Assembly: GCF_964355755.1 (NCBI RefSeq)
Contig: NC_092672.1
Coordinates: 16,428,501 to 16,492,500 of the forward strand
Direction of reading: 5' to 3'
Length of the DNA stretch: 64,000 nt
Origin: Antedon mediterranea
Lineage: Eukaryota > Echinodermata > Crinoidea > Comatulida > Antedonidae
Each line of letters begins with the position of its first letter. The first letter of the stretch is position 1. This document shows positions 48,945 through 62,612 of the stretch, one piece after another. A model generated the notes under the pieces. It did not search any database and had not been told where the DNA came from. It was given only the letters and a program-made list of their open reading frames with translations. The position numbers and the translations under genes are program-made.

Positions 48945-51900
48945 GCGTGAGATAGATAGATCAGCGAGAGAGAGATAGATAGATCAGCGAGAGAGAGATA
49001 GATAGATCAGCGAGAGAGAGATAGATAGATCAGCAAGAGATAGATAGATAGATCAGCGAGAGAGAGATAGATAGATCAGCGAGAGAGAGATAGATCAGTG
49101 AGGGAGAGATAGATAGATCAGCGAGAGAGAGATAGATAGATCTGCGAGAGAGAGATAGATCAGCGAGAGATAGATAGATCAGTGAGAGAGAGATAGATCA
49201 GCGAGAGAGAGATAGATCAACGAGAGAGAGATAGATCAGCGAGAGAGAGATAGATCAGCGAGAGATAGATAGATCAGCGAGAGAGAGATAGATCAGCGAG
49301 AGAGAGAGATAGATCAGCGAGAGAGATAGATCAGCGAGAGAGAGATAGATCAGCGAGAGATAGATTGATCAGCGAGAGAGAGATAGATAGATCAGCGAGA
49401 GAGAGAGATAGATAGATCAGCGAGAGAGAGATAGATAGATCAGCGAGAGAGAGATAGATAGATCAGCGAGGGAGAGATAGATAGATCAGCGAGAGAGAGA
49501 TAGATCAGCGAGAGAGAGATAGATCAGCGAGAGAGAGATAGATCAGCGAGAGAGAGATAGATAGATCAGCGAGAGAGAGAGAGAGATAGATCAGCGAGAG
49601 AGAGATAGATCAGCGAGAGAGAGATAGATCAGCGAGAGAGAGATAGATCAGCGAGAGAGAGATATATCAGCGAGAGAGAGATAGATCAGCGAGAGAGAGA
49701 TAGATCAGCGAGAGAGAGATAGATCAGCGAGAGAGAGATAGATCAGCGAGAGATAGATAAATCAGCGAGAGAGAGATAGATCAGCGAGAGAGAGATAGAT
49801 AGATCAGCGAGAGAGAGAGATAGATAGATCAGCGAGAGATAGATAGATCAGCGAGAGAGAGATAAATCAGCGAGAGAGAGATAGATCAGCGAGAGAGAGA
49901 TAGATCAGCGAGAGAGAGATAGATCAGCGAGAGAGAGATAGATCAGCGAGAGAGAGATAGATCAGCGAGAGATAGATAGATCAGCGAGAGAGAGAGATAG
50001 ATAGATCAGCGAGAGAGAGAGATAGATAGATCAGCGAGATAGAGATAAATAGATCAGCGAGAGAGAGATAGATAGATCAGCGAGAGATAGATAGATAGAT
50101 CAGCGAGAGAGAGATAGATAGATCAGCGAGAGAGAGATAGATCAGTGAGAGAGAGATAGATAGATCAGCGAGAGAGAGATAGAAAGATCTGCGAGAGAGA
50201 GATAGATCAGCGAGAGATAGATAGATCAGCGAGAGAGAGATAGATAGATCAGTGAGAGAGAGAGATAGATCAGCGAGAGAGAGAGATAGATCAGCGAGAG
50301 AGAGATAGATAGATCAGCGAGAGAGAGATAGATAGATGAGCGAGAGAGAGATAGATCTGCGAGAGAGAGATAGATAGATGAGCGAGAGAGAGATAGATGA
50401 GCGAGAGAGAGATAGATAGATCAGCGAGAGATAGATAGATGAGCGAGAGAGAGATAGATGAGCGAGAGAGAGATAGATAGATCAGCGTGAGATAGATAGA
50501 TCAGCGAGAGAGAGATAGATAGATCAGCGAGAGAGAGATAGATAGATCAGCGAGAGAGAGATAGATAGATCAGCAAGAGATAGATAGATAGATCAGCGAG
50601 AGAGAGATAGATAGATTAGCGAGAGAGAGATAGATCAGTGAGGGAGAGATAGATAGATCAGCGAGAGAGAGATAGATAGATCTGCGAGAGAGAGATAGAT
50701 CAGTGAGAGAGAGATAGATCAGCGAGAGAGAGATAGATCAACGAGAGAGAGATAGATCAGCGAGAGAGAGATAGATCAGCGAGAGATAGATAGATCAGCG
50801 AGAGAGAGATAGATCAGCGAGAGAGAGAGATAGATCAGCGAGAGAGATAGATCAGCGAGAGAGAGATAGATCAGCGAGAGATAGATTGATCAGCGAGAGA
50901 GAGATAGATAGATCAGCGAGAGAGAGAGATAGATAGATCAGCGAGAGAGAGATAGATAGATCAGCGAGAGAGAGATAGATAGATCAGCGAGGGAGAGATA
51001 GATAGATCAGCGAGAGAGAGATAGATCAGCGAGAGAGAGATAGATCAGCGAGAGAGAGATAGATCAGCGAGAGAGAGATAGAGAGATCAGCGAGAGAGAG
51101 AGAGAGATAGATCAGCGAGAGACAGATAGATCAGCGAGAGACAGATAGATCAGCGAGAGAGAGATAGATCAGCGAGAGAGAGATAGATCAGCGAGAGACA
51201 GAGATAGATCAGAGAGAGATAGATCAGCGAGAGAGAGATAGATCAGCGAGAGAGAGATAGATCAGCGAGAGAGTGATAGATCAGCGATAGAGAGATAGAT
51301 CAGCGAGAGAGAGATAGATCAGCGATAGAGAGATAGATCAGCGAGAGAGAGAGATAGATCAGCGAGAGATAGATAGATCAGCGAGAGAGAGAGATAGATA
51401 GATCAGCGAGAGAGAGATAGATAGATCAGCGAGAGAGAGATAAATAGATCAGCGAGAGAGAGATAGATAGATCAGCGAGAGATAGATAGTTAGATCAGCG
51501 AGAGATAGATAGATAGATCAGCGAGAGAGAGATAGATCAGTGAGAGAGAGATAGATAGATCAGTGAGAGAGAGATAGAAAGATCTGCGAGAGAGAGATAG
51601 ATCAGCGAGAGATAGATAGATCAGCGAGAGAGAGATAGATAGATCAGTGAGAGAGAGAGATAGATCAGCGAGAGAGAGATAGATCAGCGAGAGAGAGATA
51701 GATAGATCAGCGAGAGAGAGATAGATAGATGAGCGAGAGAGAGATAGATCTGCGAGAGAGAGATAGATAGATGAGCAAGAGAGAGATAGATGAGCGAGAG
51801 AGAGATAGATAGATCAGCGAGAGATAGATAGATGAGCGAGAGAGAGATAGATGAGCGAGAGAGAGATAGATAGATCAGCGTGAGATAGATAGATCAGCGA

Positions 51901-53436
51901 GAGAGAGATAGATAGATCAGCGAGAGAGAGATAGATAGATCAGCAAGAGAGAGATAGATAGATCAGCAAGAGATAGATAGATAGATCAGCGAGAAAGAGA
52001 GATAGATAGATCAGCGAGAGAGAGATAGATCAGTGAGGGAGAGATAGATAGATCAGCGAGAGAGAGATAGATAGATCTGTGAGAAAGATAGATCAGCGAG
52101 AGATAGATAGATCAGTGAGAGAGAGATAGATCAGCGAGAGAGAGATAGATCAACGAGAGAGAGATAGATCAGCGAGAGAGAGATAGATCAGCGAGAGATA
52201 GATAGATCAGCGAGAGAGAGATAGATCAGCGAGAGAGAGAGATAGATCAGCGAGAGAGATAGATCAGCGAGAGAGAGATAGATCAGCGAGAGATAGATTT
52301 ATCAGCGAGAGAGAGATAGATAGATCAGCGAGAGAGAGAGATAGATAGATCAGCGAGAGAGAGATAGATAGATCAGCGAGAGAGAGATAGATAGATCAGC
52401 AAGGGAGAGATAGATAGATCAGCGAGAGAGAGATAGATCAGCGAGAGAGAGATAGATCAGCGAGAGAGAGATAGATCAGCGAGAGAGAGATAGATAGATC
52501 AGCGAGAGAGAGAGAGATAGATCAGCGAGAGAGAGATAGATCAGCGAGAGAGAGATAGATCAGCGAGAGAGAGATAGATCTGCGAGAGAGAGATATATCA
52601 GCGAGAGAGAGATAGATCAGCGAGAGAGAGATAGATCAGCGAGAGAGAGATAGATCAGCGAGAGAGAGATAGATCAGCGAGAGATAGATAAATCAGCGAG
52701 AGAGAGATAGATCAGCGAGAGAGAGAGATAGATAGATCAGCGAGAGAGAGAGATAGATAGATCAGCGAGAGATAGATAGATCAGCGAGAAAGAGATAGAT
52801 CAGCGAGAGAGAGATAGATCAGCGAGAGAGAGATAGATCAGCGAGAGAGAGATAGATCAGCGAGAGAGAGATAGATCAGCGAGAGAGAGATAGATCAGCG
52901 AGAGAGAGAGAGATAGATCAGCGAGAGATAGATAGATCAGCGAGAGAGAGAGATAGATAGATCAGCGAGAGAGAGATAGATAGATCAGCGAGAGAGAGAT
53001 AAATAGATCAGCGAGAGAGAGATAGATAGATCAGCGAGAGATAGATAGATAGATCAGCGAGAGAGAGATAGATAGATCAGCGAGAGAGAGATAGATCAGT
53101 GAGAGAGAGATAGATAGATCAGCGAGAGAGAGATAGAAAGATCTGCGAGAGAGAGATAGATCAGCGAGAGATAGATAGATCAGCGAGAGAGAGATAGATA
53201 GATCAGTGAGAGAGAGATAGATCAGCGAGAGAGAGAGATAGATCAGCGAGAGAGAGATAGATAGATCAGCGAGAGAGAGATAGATAGATGAGCGAGAGAG
53301 AGATAGATCTGCGAGAGAGAGATAGATAGATGAGCGAGAGAGAGATAGATGAGCGAGAGAGAGATAGATAGATCAGCGAGAGATAGATAGATGAGCGAGA
53401 GAGAGATAGATGAGCGAGAGAGAGATAGATAGATCA
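48945..53436 (+). repeat. Three higher-order units of about 1.4-1.56 kb
   Basis: GCGTGAGATAG occurs at 48945, 50485, 51878 and 53437, giving units of 1540, 1393 and 1559 bp. Each unit carries CAGCAAGAGATAG, CAGTGAGGGAG, CTGCG, GATAAATAG, GAAAGATCTGCG and the GATGAGCG cassette in the same order. The 1393-bp unit has the GAGACAG/GTGATAG string in place of part of the usual sequence. Confidence 0.85.
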
Positions 53437-56400
53437 GCGTGAGATAGATAGATCAGCGAGAGAGAGATAGATAGATCAGCGAGAGAGAGATAGATAGATC
53501 AGCGAGAGAGAGATAGATAGATCAGCAAGAGATAGATAGATAGATCAGCGAGAGAGAGATAGATAGATCAGCGAGAGAGAGATAGATCAGTGAGGGAGAG
53601 ATAGATAGATCAGCGAGAGAGAGATAGATAGATCTGCGAGAGATAGATAGATCAGCGAGAGAGAGATAGATCAGCGAGAGAGAGAGATAGATCAGCGAGA
53701 GAGATAGATCAGCGAGAGAGAGATAGATCAGCGAGAGATAGATTGATCAGCGAGAGAGAGATAGATAGATCAGCGAGAGAGAGAGATAGATAGATCAGCG
53801 AGAGAGAGATAGATAGATCAGCGAGAGAGAGATAGATAGATCAGCGAGGGAGAGATAGATAGATCAGCGAGAGAGAGATAGATCAGCGAGAGAGAGATAG
53901 ATCACCGAGAGAGAGATAGATCAGCGAGAGAGAGATAGATAGATCAGCGAGAGAGAGAGAGATAGATCAGCGAGAGAGAGATAGATCAGCGAGAGAGAGA
54001 TAGATCAGCGAGAGAGAGAGATAGATCAGCGAGAGAGAGATATATCAGCGAGAGAGAGATAGATCAGCGAGAGAGAGATAGATCAGCGAGAGAGAGATAG
54101 ATCAGCGAGAGATAGATAAATCAGCGAGAGAGAGATAGATCAGCGAGAGAGAGATAGATAGATCAGCGAGAGAGAGAGATAGATAGATCAGCGAGAGATA
54201 GATAGATCAGCGAGAGAGAGATAGATCAGCGAGAGAGAGATAGATCAGCGAGAGAGAGATAGATCAGCGAGAGATAGATAGATCAGCGAGAGAGAGATAG
54301 ATCAGCGAGAGAGAGATAGATCAGCGAGAGAGAGAGATAGATCAGCGAGAGATAGATAGATCAGCGAGAGAGAGATAGATCAGCGAGAGAGAGATAGATG
54401 AGCGAGAGAGAGATAGATAGATCAGCGAGAGATAGATAGATCAGCAAGAGATAGATAGATCAGCGAGAGAGAGATAGATAGATCAGCGAGAGAGATATAG
54501 ATCAGCGAGAGAGAGATATATAGATCAGCGAGAGAGAGATAGATCAGCGAGAGAGAGATAGATAGATCAGCGAGAGAGAGAGATAGATAGATCAGCGAGT
54601 GAGAGGTAGATAGATCAGCGAGAGAGAGATAGATAGATCAGCGAGAGAGAGAGATAGATCAGTGAGAGATAGATAGATCAACGAGAGAGAGATAGATCAG
54701 CGAGAGATAGATAGATCAGCGAGAGAGAGAGAGATAGATCAGCGAGAGAGAGATAGATCAGCGAGAGAGGGATAGATCAGAGAGAGAGAGAGATAGATCA
54801 GCGAGAGATAGATAGATCAGCGAGAGAGAGATAGATAGATCAGCGAGAGAGAGATAGATAGATCAGCGAGAGAGAGATAGATAGATCAGCGAGAGAGAGA
54901 TAGATAGATCAGCGAGAGATAGATAGATCAGCGAGAGAGAGATAGATAGATCAGCGAGAGAGAGATAGATAGATCAGCGAGAGAGATAGATCAGCGAGAG
55001 AGAGATAGATCAGCGAGAGAGAGATAGATCAGCGAGAGAGAGATAGATAGATCAGCGAGAGAGAGATAGATAGATCAGCGAGAGAGAGATAGATAGATCA
55101 GCGAGAGAGAGATAGATCAGCGAGAGAGAGAGATAGATCAGCGAGAGAGAGAGATAGATCAGCGAAAGAGAGAGATAGATCAGCGAGAGAGAGAGATAGA
55201 TCAGCGAGAGAGAGAGATAGATCAGCGAGAGAGAGATAGATCAGCGAGAGAGAGAGTGATAGATCAGAGAGAGAGAGAGATAGATCAGCGAGAGAGAGAT
55301 AGATCAGCGAGAGAGAGAGATAGATCAGCGAGAGAGAGATCAGCGAGAGAGAGAGAGAGATAGATCAGCGAGAGACAGATAGATCAGCGAGAGACAGATA
55401 GATCAGCGAGAGAGAGATAGATCAGCGAGAGAGAGATAGATCAGCGAGAGACAGAGATAGATCAGAGAGAGATAGATCAGCGAGAGAGAGATAGATCAGC
55501 GAGAGAGAGATAGATCAGCGAGAGAGTGATAGATCAGCAATAGAGAGATAGATCAGCGAGAGAGAGATAGATCAGCGATAGAGAGATAGATCAGCGAGAG
55601 AGACAGATCAGCGAGAGAGAGTTAGATCAGCGAGAGAGAGAGATAGATAGATCAGCGAGAGAGATAGATCAGCGAGAGAGAGATAGATAAGCGAGAGAGA
55701 GATAGATCAGCGAGAGAGATAGATAGATCAGCGAGAGAGAGATAGATCAGCGAGAGAGAGATAGATAGATCAGCGAGAGAGAGAGAGATAGATAGATCAG
55801 CGAGAGAGAGATAGATCTGCGACAGAGAGATAGATAGATGAGCGAGAGAGAGATAGATGAGCGAAAGAGAGATAGATAGATCAGCGAGAGATAGATAGAT
55901 CAGCGAGAGAGAGATAGATGAGCGAGAGAGAGATAGATAGATGAGCGAGAGATAGATAGATCAGCGAGAGAGATAGATAGATAAGCGAGAGAGAGATAGA
56001 TCAGCGAGAGAGAGATATATAGATCAGCGAGAGAGAGATATATCAGCGAGAGAGAGAGAGTTAGATCAGCGAGAGAGAGAGATAGATAGATCAGCGAGAG
56101 AGTGGTAGATAGATCAGCAAGAGAGAGATAGATAGATCAGCGAGAGAGAGATAGATCAGCGAGAGATAGATAGATCAGCGAGAGAGAAATAGATCAACGA
56201 GAGAGAGATAGATCAGCGAGAGAGAAATAGATCAGCGAGAGAGATAGATCAGCGAGAGAGAGATAGATCAGCGAGAGAGAGATAGATCAGCGAGAGAGAA
56301 ATAGATCAGCGAGAGAGATAGATCAGCGAGAGTGAGATATATCAGCGAGAGAGAGATAGATCAGCGAGAGAGAGATAGATCAGCGAGAGAGAGATAGATC

Positions 56401-57480
56401 AGCGAGAGAGAGATAGATCAGCGAATGAGAGATAGATAGATCAGCGAGAGAGAGAGATAGATCAGCGAGAGAGAGATAGATCAGCGAGAGAGAGATAGAT
56501 AGATCAGCGAGAGAGAGATAGTTAGATCAGCGAGAGAGAGATAGATCAGCGAGAGAGAGATAGATAGATCAGTGAGAGAGAGAGAGATAGATCAGAGAGA
56601 GAGAGATAGATCAGAGAGAGAGAGAGAGATAGATAAGCGAGAGAGAGATAGATCAGCGAGAGAGAGATAGATCAGTGAGAGAGAGATAGATTAGCGAGAG
56701 AGAGATAGATCAGCGAGAGAGAGAGATAGATCAGCGAGAGAGAGATAGATCAGCAAGAGAGAGATAGATCAGCGAGAGAGAGATAGATCAGCGAGAGAGA
56801 TAGATCAGCGAGAGAGCGATAGATCAGCGAGAGAGAGAGAGATAGATCAGCGAGAGAGAGATAGATCAGCGAGAGAGAAATAGATCAACGAGAGAGATAG
56901 ATCAGCGAGAGAGAGATAGATCAGCGAAACAGAGATAGATCAGCGAGAGAGATAGATCAGCAAGAGAGAGAGATAGATTAGCGAGTGAGAGATAGATCAG
57001 CCAGAGAGAGATAGATCAGCAAGAGAGAGATAGATCAGCGAGAGAGAGATAGATCAGCGAGAGAGAGATAGATCAGCGAGAGAGAGATTGATCAGCGAGA
57101 GAGAGATAGATCAGCGAGAGAGAGATTGATCAGCGAGAGAGAGATAGATAGATCAGTGAGAGAGAGAGATAGATCAGCGAGAGAGAGAGAGATAGATCAG
57201 CGAGAGAGAGATAGATAGATCAGCGAGAGAGAGATAGATAGATGAGCGAGAGAGAGAGATAGGTCTGCGAGAGAGAGAGATAGATAGATGAGCGAGAGAG
57301 AGATAGATGAGCGAGAGAGAGATAGATAGATCAGCGAGAGATAGATAGATCAGCGAGAGAGAGATAGATGAGCGAGAGAGAGATAGATAGATCAGCGTGA
57401 GATAGATAGATCAGCGAGAGAGAGATAGATAGATCAGCGAGAGAGAGATAGATAGATCAGCGAGAGAGAGAGATAGATAG
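52349..57480 (+). repeat. 5132-bp tandem unit, first copy
   Basis: Seven landmarks recur exactly 5132 bp later: AAGGGAGAG 52401/57533, GATCTGCG 52577/57709, GCGTGAG 53437/58569, GAGAGGTAG 54601/59733, AGTGGTAG 56101/61233, TCAGCGAAACAG 56921/62053, and GATGAGCG 57241/62373. A constant offset over 5 kb of slippage-prone DNA means no net indel between the copies. Confidence 0.93.
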
Positions 57481-60400
57481 ATCAGCGAGAGAGAGATAGA
57501 TAGATCAGCGAGAGAGAGATAGATAGATCAGCAAGGGAGAGATAGATAGATCAGCGAGAGAGAGATAGATCAGCGAGAGAGAGATAGATCAGCGAGAGAG
57601 AGATAGATCAGCGAGAGAGAGATAGATAGATCAGCGAGAGAGAGAGAGATAGATCAGCGAGAGAGAGATAGATCAGCGAGAGAGAGATAGATCAGCGAGA
57701 GAGAGATAGATCTGCGAGAGAGAGATATATCAGCGAGAGAGAGATAGATCAGCGAGAGAGAGATAGATCAGCGAGAGAGAGATAGATCAGCGAGAGAGAG
57801 ATAGATCAGCGAGAGATAGATAAATCAGCGAGAGAGAGATAGATCAGCGAGAGAGAGAGATAGATAGATCAGCGAGAGAGAGAGATAGATAGATCAGCGA
57901 GAGATAGATAGATCAGCGAGAAAGAGATAGATCAGCGAGAGAGAGATAGATCAGCGAGAGAGAGATAGATCAGCGAGAGAGAGATAGATCAGCGAGAGAG
58001 AGATAGATCAGCGAGAGAGAGATAGATCAGCGAGAGAGAGAGAGATAGATCAGCGAGAGATAGATAGATCAGCGAGAGAGAGAGATAGATAGATCAGCGA
58101 GAGAGAGATAGATAGATCAGCGAGAGAGAGATAAATAGATCAGCGAGAGAGAGATAGATAGATCAGCGAGAGATAGATAGATAGATCAGCGAGAGAGAGA
58201 TAGATAGATCAGCGAGAGAGAGATAGATCAGTGAGAGAGAGATAGATAGATCAGCGAGAGAGAGATAGAAAGATCTGCGAGAGAGAGATAGATCAGCGAG
58301 AGATAGATAGATCAGCGAGAGAGAGATAGATAGATCAGTGAGAGAGAGATAGATCAGCGAGAGAGAGAGATAGATCAGCGAGAGAGAGATAGATAGATCA
58401 GCGAGAGAGAGATAGATAGATGAGCGAGAGAGAGATAGATCTGCGAGAGAGAGATAGATAGATGAGCGAGAGAGAGATAGATGAGCGAGAGAGAGATAGA
58501 TAGATCAGCGAGAGATAGATAGATGAGCGAGAGAGAGATAGATGAGCGAGAGAGAGATAGATAGATCAGCGTGAGATAGATAGATCAGCGAGAGAGAGAT
58601 AGATAGATCAGCGAGAGAGAGATAGATAGATCAGCGAGAGAGAGATAGATAGATCAGCAAGAGATAGATAGATAGATCAGCGAGAGAGAGATAGATAGAT
58701 CAGCGAGAGAGAGATAGATCAGTGAGGGAGAGATAGATAGATCAGCGAGAGAGAGATAGATAGATCTGCGAGAGATAGATAGATCAGCGAGAGAGAGATA
58801 GATCAGCGAGAGAGAGAGATAGATCAGCGAGAGAGATAGATCAGCGAGAGAGAGATAGATCAGCGAGAGATAGATTGATCAGCGAGAGAGAGATAGATAG
58901 ATCAGCGAGAGAGAGAGATAGATAGATCAGCGAGAGAGAGATAGATAGATCAGCGAGAGAGAGATAGATAGATCAGCGAGGGAGAGATAGATAGATCAGC
59001 GAGAGAGAGATAGATCAGCGAGAGAGAGATAGATCACCGAGAGAGAGATAGATCAGCGAGAGAGAGATAGATAGATCAGCGAGAGAGAGAGAGATAGATC
59101 AGCGAGAGAGAGATAGATCAGCGAGAGAGAGATAGATCAGCGAGAGAGAGAGATAGATCAGCGAGAGAGAGATATATCAGCGAGAGAGAGATAGATCAGC
59201 GAGAGAGAGATAGATCAGCGAGAGAGAGATAGATCAGCGAGAGATAGATAAATCAGCGAGAGAGAGATAGATCAGCGAGAGAGAGATAGATAGATCAGCG
59301 AGAGAGAGAGATAGATAGATCAGCGAGAGATAGATAGATCAGCGAGAGAGAGATAGATCAGCGAGAGAGAGATAGATCAGCGAGAGAGAGATAGATCAGC
59401 GAGAGATAGATAGATCAGCGAGAGAGAGATAGATCAGCGAGAGAGAGATAGATCAGCGAGAGAGAGAGATAGATCAGCGAGAGATAGATAGATCAGCGAG
59501 AGAGAGATAGATCAGCGAGAGAGAGATAGATGAGCGAGAGAGAGATAGATAGATCAGCGAGAGATAGATAGATCAGCAAGAGATAGATAGATCAGCGAGA
59601 GAGAGATAGATAGATCAGCGAGAGAGATATAGATCAGCGAGAGAGAGATATATAGATCAGCGAGAGAGAGATAGATCAGCGAGAGAGAGATAGATAGATC
59701 AGCGAGAGAGAGAGATAGATAGATCAGCGAGTGAGAGGTAGATAGATCAGCGAGAGAGAGATAGATAGATCAGCGAGAGAGAGAGATAGATCAGTGAGAG
59801 ATAGATAGATCAACGAGAGAGAGATAGATCAGCGAGAGATAGATAGATCAGCGAGAGAGAGAGAGATAGATCAGCGAGAGAGAGATAGATCAGCGAGAGA
59901 GGGATAGATCAGAGAGAGAGAGAGATAGATCAGCGAGAGATAGATAGATCAGCGAGAGAGAGATAGATAGATCAGCGAGAGAGAGATAGATAGATCAGCG
60001 AGAGAGAGATAGATAGATCAGCGAGAGAGAGATAGATAGATCAGCGAGAGATAGATAGATCAGCGAGAGAGAGATAGATAGATCAGCGAGAGAGAGATAG
60101 ATAGATCAGCGAGAGAGATAGATCAGCGAGAGAGAGATAGATCAGCGAGAGAGAGATAGATCAGCGAGAGAGAGATAGATAGATCAGCGAGAGAGAGATA
60201 GATAGATCAGCGAGAGAGAGATAGATAGATCAGCGAGAGAGAGATAGATCAGCGAGAGAGAGAGATAGATCAGCGAGAGAGAGAGATAGATCAGCGAAAG
60301 AGAGAGATAGATCAGCGAGAGAGAGAGATAGATCAGCGAGAGAGAGAGATAGATCAGCGAGAGAGAGATAGATCAGCGAGAGAGAGAGTGATAGATCAGA

Positions 60401-62612
60401 GAGAGAGAGAGATAGATCAGCGAGAGAGAGATAGATCAGCGAGAGAGAGAGATAGATCAGCGAGAGAGAGATCAGCGAGAGAGAGAGAGAGATAGATCAG
60501 CGAGAGACAGATAGATCAGCGAGAGACAGATAGATCAGCGAGAGAGAGATAGATCAGCGAGAGAGAGATAGATCAGCGAGAGACAGAGATAGATCAGAGA
60601 GAGATAGATCAGCGAGAGAGAGATAGATCAGCGAGAGAGAGATAGATCAGCGAGAGAGTGATAGATCAGCAATAGAGAGATAGATCAGCGAGAGAGAGAT
60701 AGATCAGCGATAGAGAGATAGATCAGCGAGAGAGACAGATCAGCGAGAGAGAGTTAGATCAGCGAGAGAGAGAGATAGATAGATCAGCGAGAGAGATAGA
60801 TCAGCGAGAGAGAGATAGATAAGCGAGAGAGAGATAGATCAGCGAGAGAGATAGATAGATCAGCGAGAGAGAGATAGATCAGCGAGAGAGAGATAGATAG
60901 ATCAGCGAGAGAGAGAGAGATAGATAGATCAGCGAGAGAGAGATAGATCTGCGACAGAGAGATAGATAGATGAGCGAGAGAGAGATAGATGAGCGAAAGA
61001 GAGATAGATAGATCAGCGAGAGATAGATAGATCAGCGAGAGAGAGATAGATGAGCGAGAGAGAGATAGATAGATGAGCGAGAGATAGATAGATCAGCGAG
61101 AGAGATAGATAGATAAGCGAGAGAGAGATAGATCAGCGAGAGAGAGATATATAGATCAGCGAGAGAGAGATATATCAGCGAGAGAGAGAGAGTTAGATCA
61201 GCGAGAGAGAGAGATAGATAGATCAGCGAGAGAGTGGTAGATAGATCAGCAAGAGAGAGATAGATAGATCAGCGAGAGAGAGATAGATCAGCGAGAGATA
61301 GATAGATCAGCGAGAGAGAAATAGATCAACGAGAGAGAGATAGATCAGCGAGAGAGAAATAGATCAGCGAGAGAGATAGATCAGCGAGAGAGAGATAGAT
61401 CAGCGAGAGAGAGATAGATCAGCGAGAGAGAAATAGATCAGCGAGAGAGATAGATCAGCGAGAGTGAGATATATCAGCGAGAGAGAGATAGATCAGCGAG
61501 AGAGAGATAGATCAGCGAGAGAGAGATAGATCAGCGAGAGAGAGATAGATCAGCGAATGAGAGATAGATAGATCAGCGAGAGAGAGAGATAGATCAGCGA
61601 GAGAGAGATAGATCAGCGAGAGAGAGATAGATAGATCAGCGAGAGAGAGATAGTTAGATCAGCGAGAGAGAGATAGATCAGCGAGAGAGAGATAGATAGA
61701 TCAGTGAGAGAGAGAGAGATAGATCAGAGAGAGAGAGATAGATCAGAGAGAGAGAGAGAGATAGATAAGCGAGAGAGAGATAGATCAGCGAGAGAGAGAT
61801 AGATCAGTGAGAGAGAGATAGATTAGCGAGAGAGAGATAGATCAGCGAGAGAGAGAGATAGATCAGCGAGAGAGAGATAGATCAGCAAGAGAGAGATAGA
61901 TCAGCGAGAGAGAGATAGATCAGCGAGAGAGATAGATCAGCGAGAGAGCGATAGATCAGCGAGAGAGAGAGAGATAGATCAGCGAGAGAGAGATAGATCA
62001 GCGAGAGAGAAATAGATCAACGAGAGAGATAGATCAGCGAGAGAGAGATAGATCAGCGAAACAGAGATAGATCAGCGAGAGAGATAGATCAGCAAGAGAG
62101 AGAGATAGATTAGCGAGTGAGAGATAGATCAGCCAGAGAGAGATAGATCAGCAAGAGAGAGATAGATCAGCGAGAGAGAGATAGATCAGCGAGAGAGAGA
62201 TAGATCAGCGAGAGAGAGATTGATCAGCGAGAGAGAGATAGATCAGCGAGAGAGAGATTGATCAGCGAGAGAGAGATAGATAGATCAGTGAGAGAGAGAG
62301 ATAGATCAGCGAGAGAGAGAGAGATAGATCAGCGAGAGAGAGATAGATAGATCAGCGAGAGAGAGATAGATAGATGAGCGAGAGAGAGAGATAGGTCTGC
62401 GAGAGAGAGAGATAGATAGATGAGCGAGAGAGAGATAGATGAGCGAGAGAGAGATAGATAGATCAGCGAGAGATAGATAGATCAGCGAGAGAGAGATAGA
62501 TGAGCGAGAGAGAGATAGATAGATCAGCGTGAGATAGATAGATCAGCGAGAGAGAGATAGATAGATCAGCGAGAGAGAGATAGATAGATCAGCGAGAGAG
62601 AGAGATAGATAG
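57481..62612 (+). repeat. 5132-bp tandem unit, second copy
   Basis: Directly follows the first copy. The match stops at 62612, where the sequence continues with CAGCAAGAGATAG instead of the monomers seen at 57481. Both unit edges lie inside the same local word, AGAGATAGATAG before ATCAGC, as expected for unequal exchange between neighbouring monomers. Confidence 0.93.
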
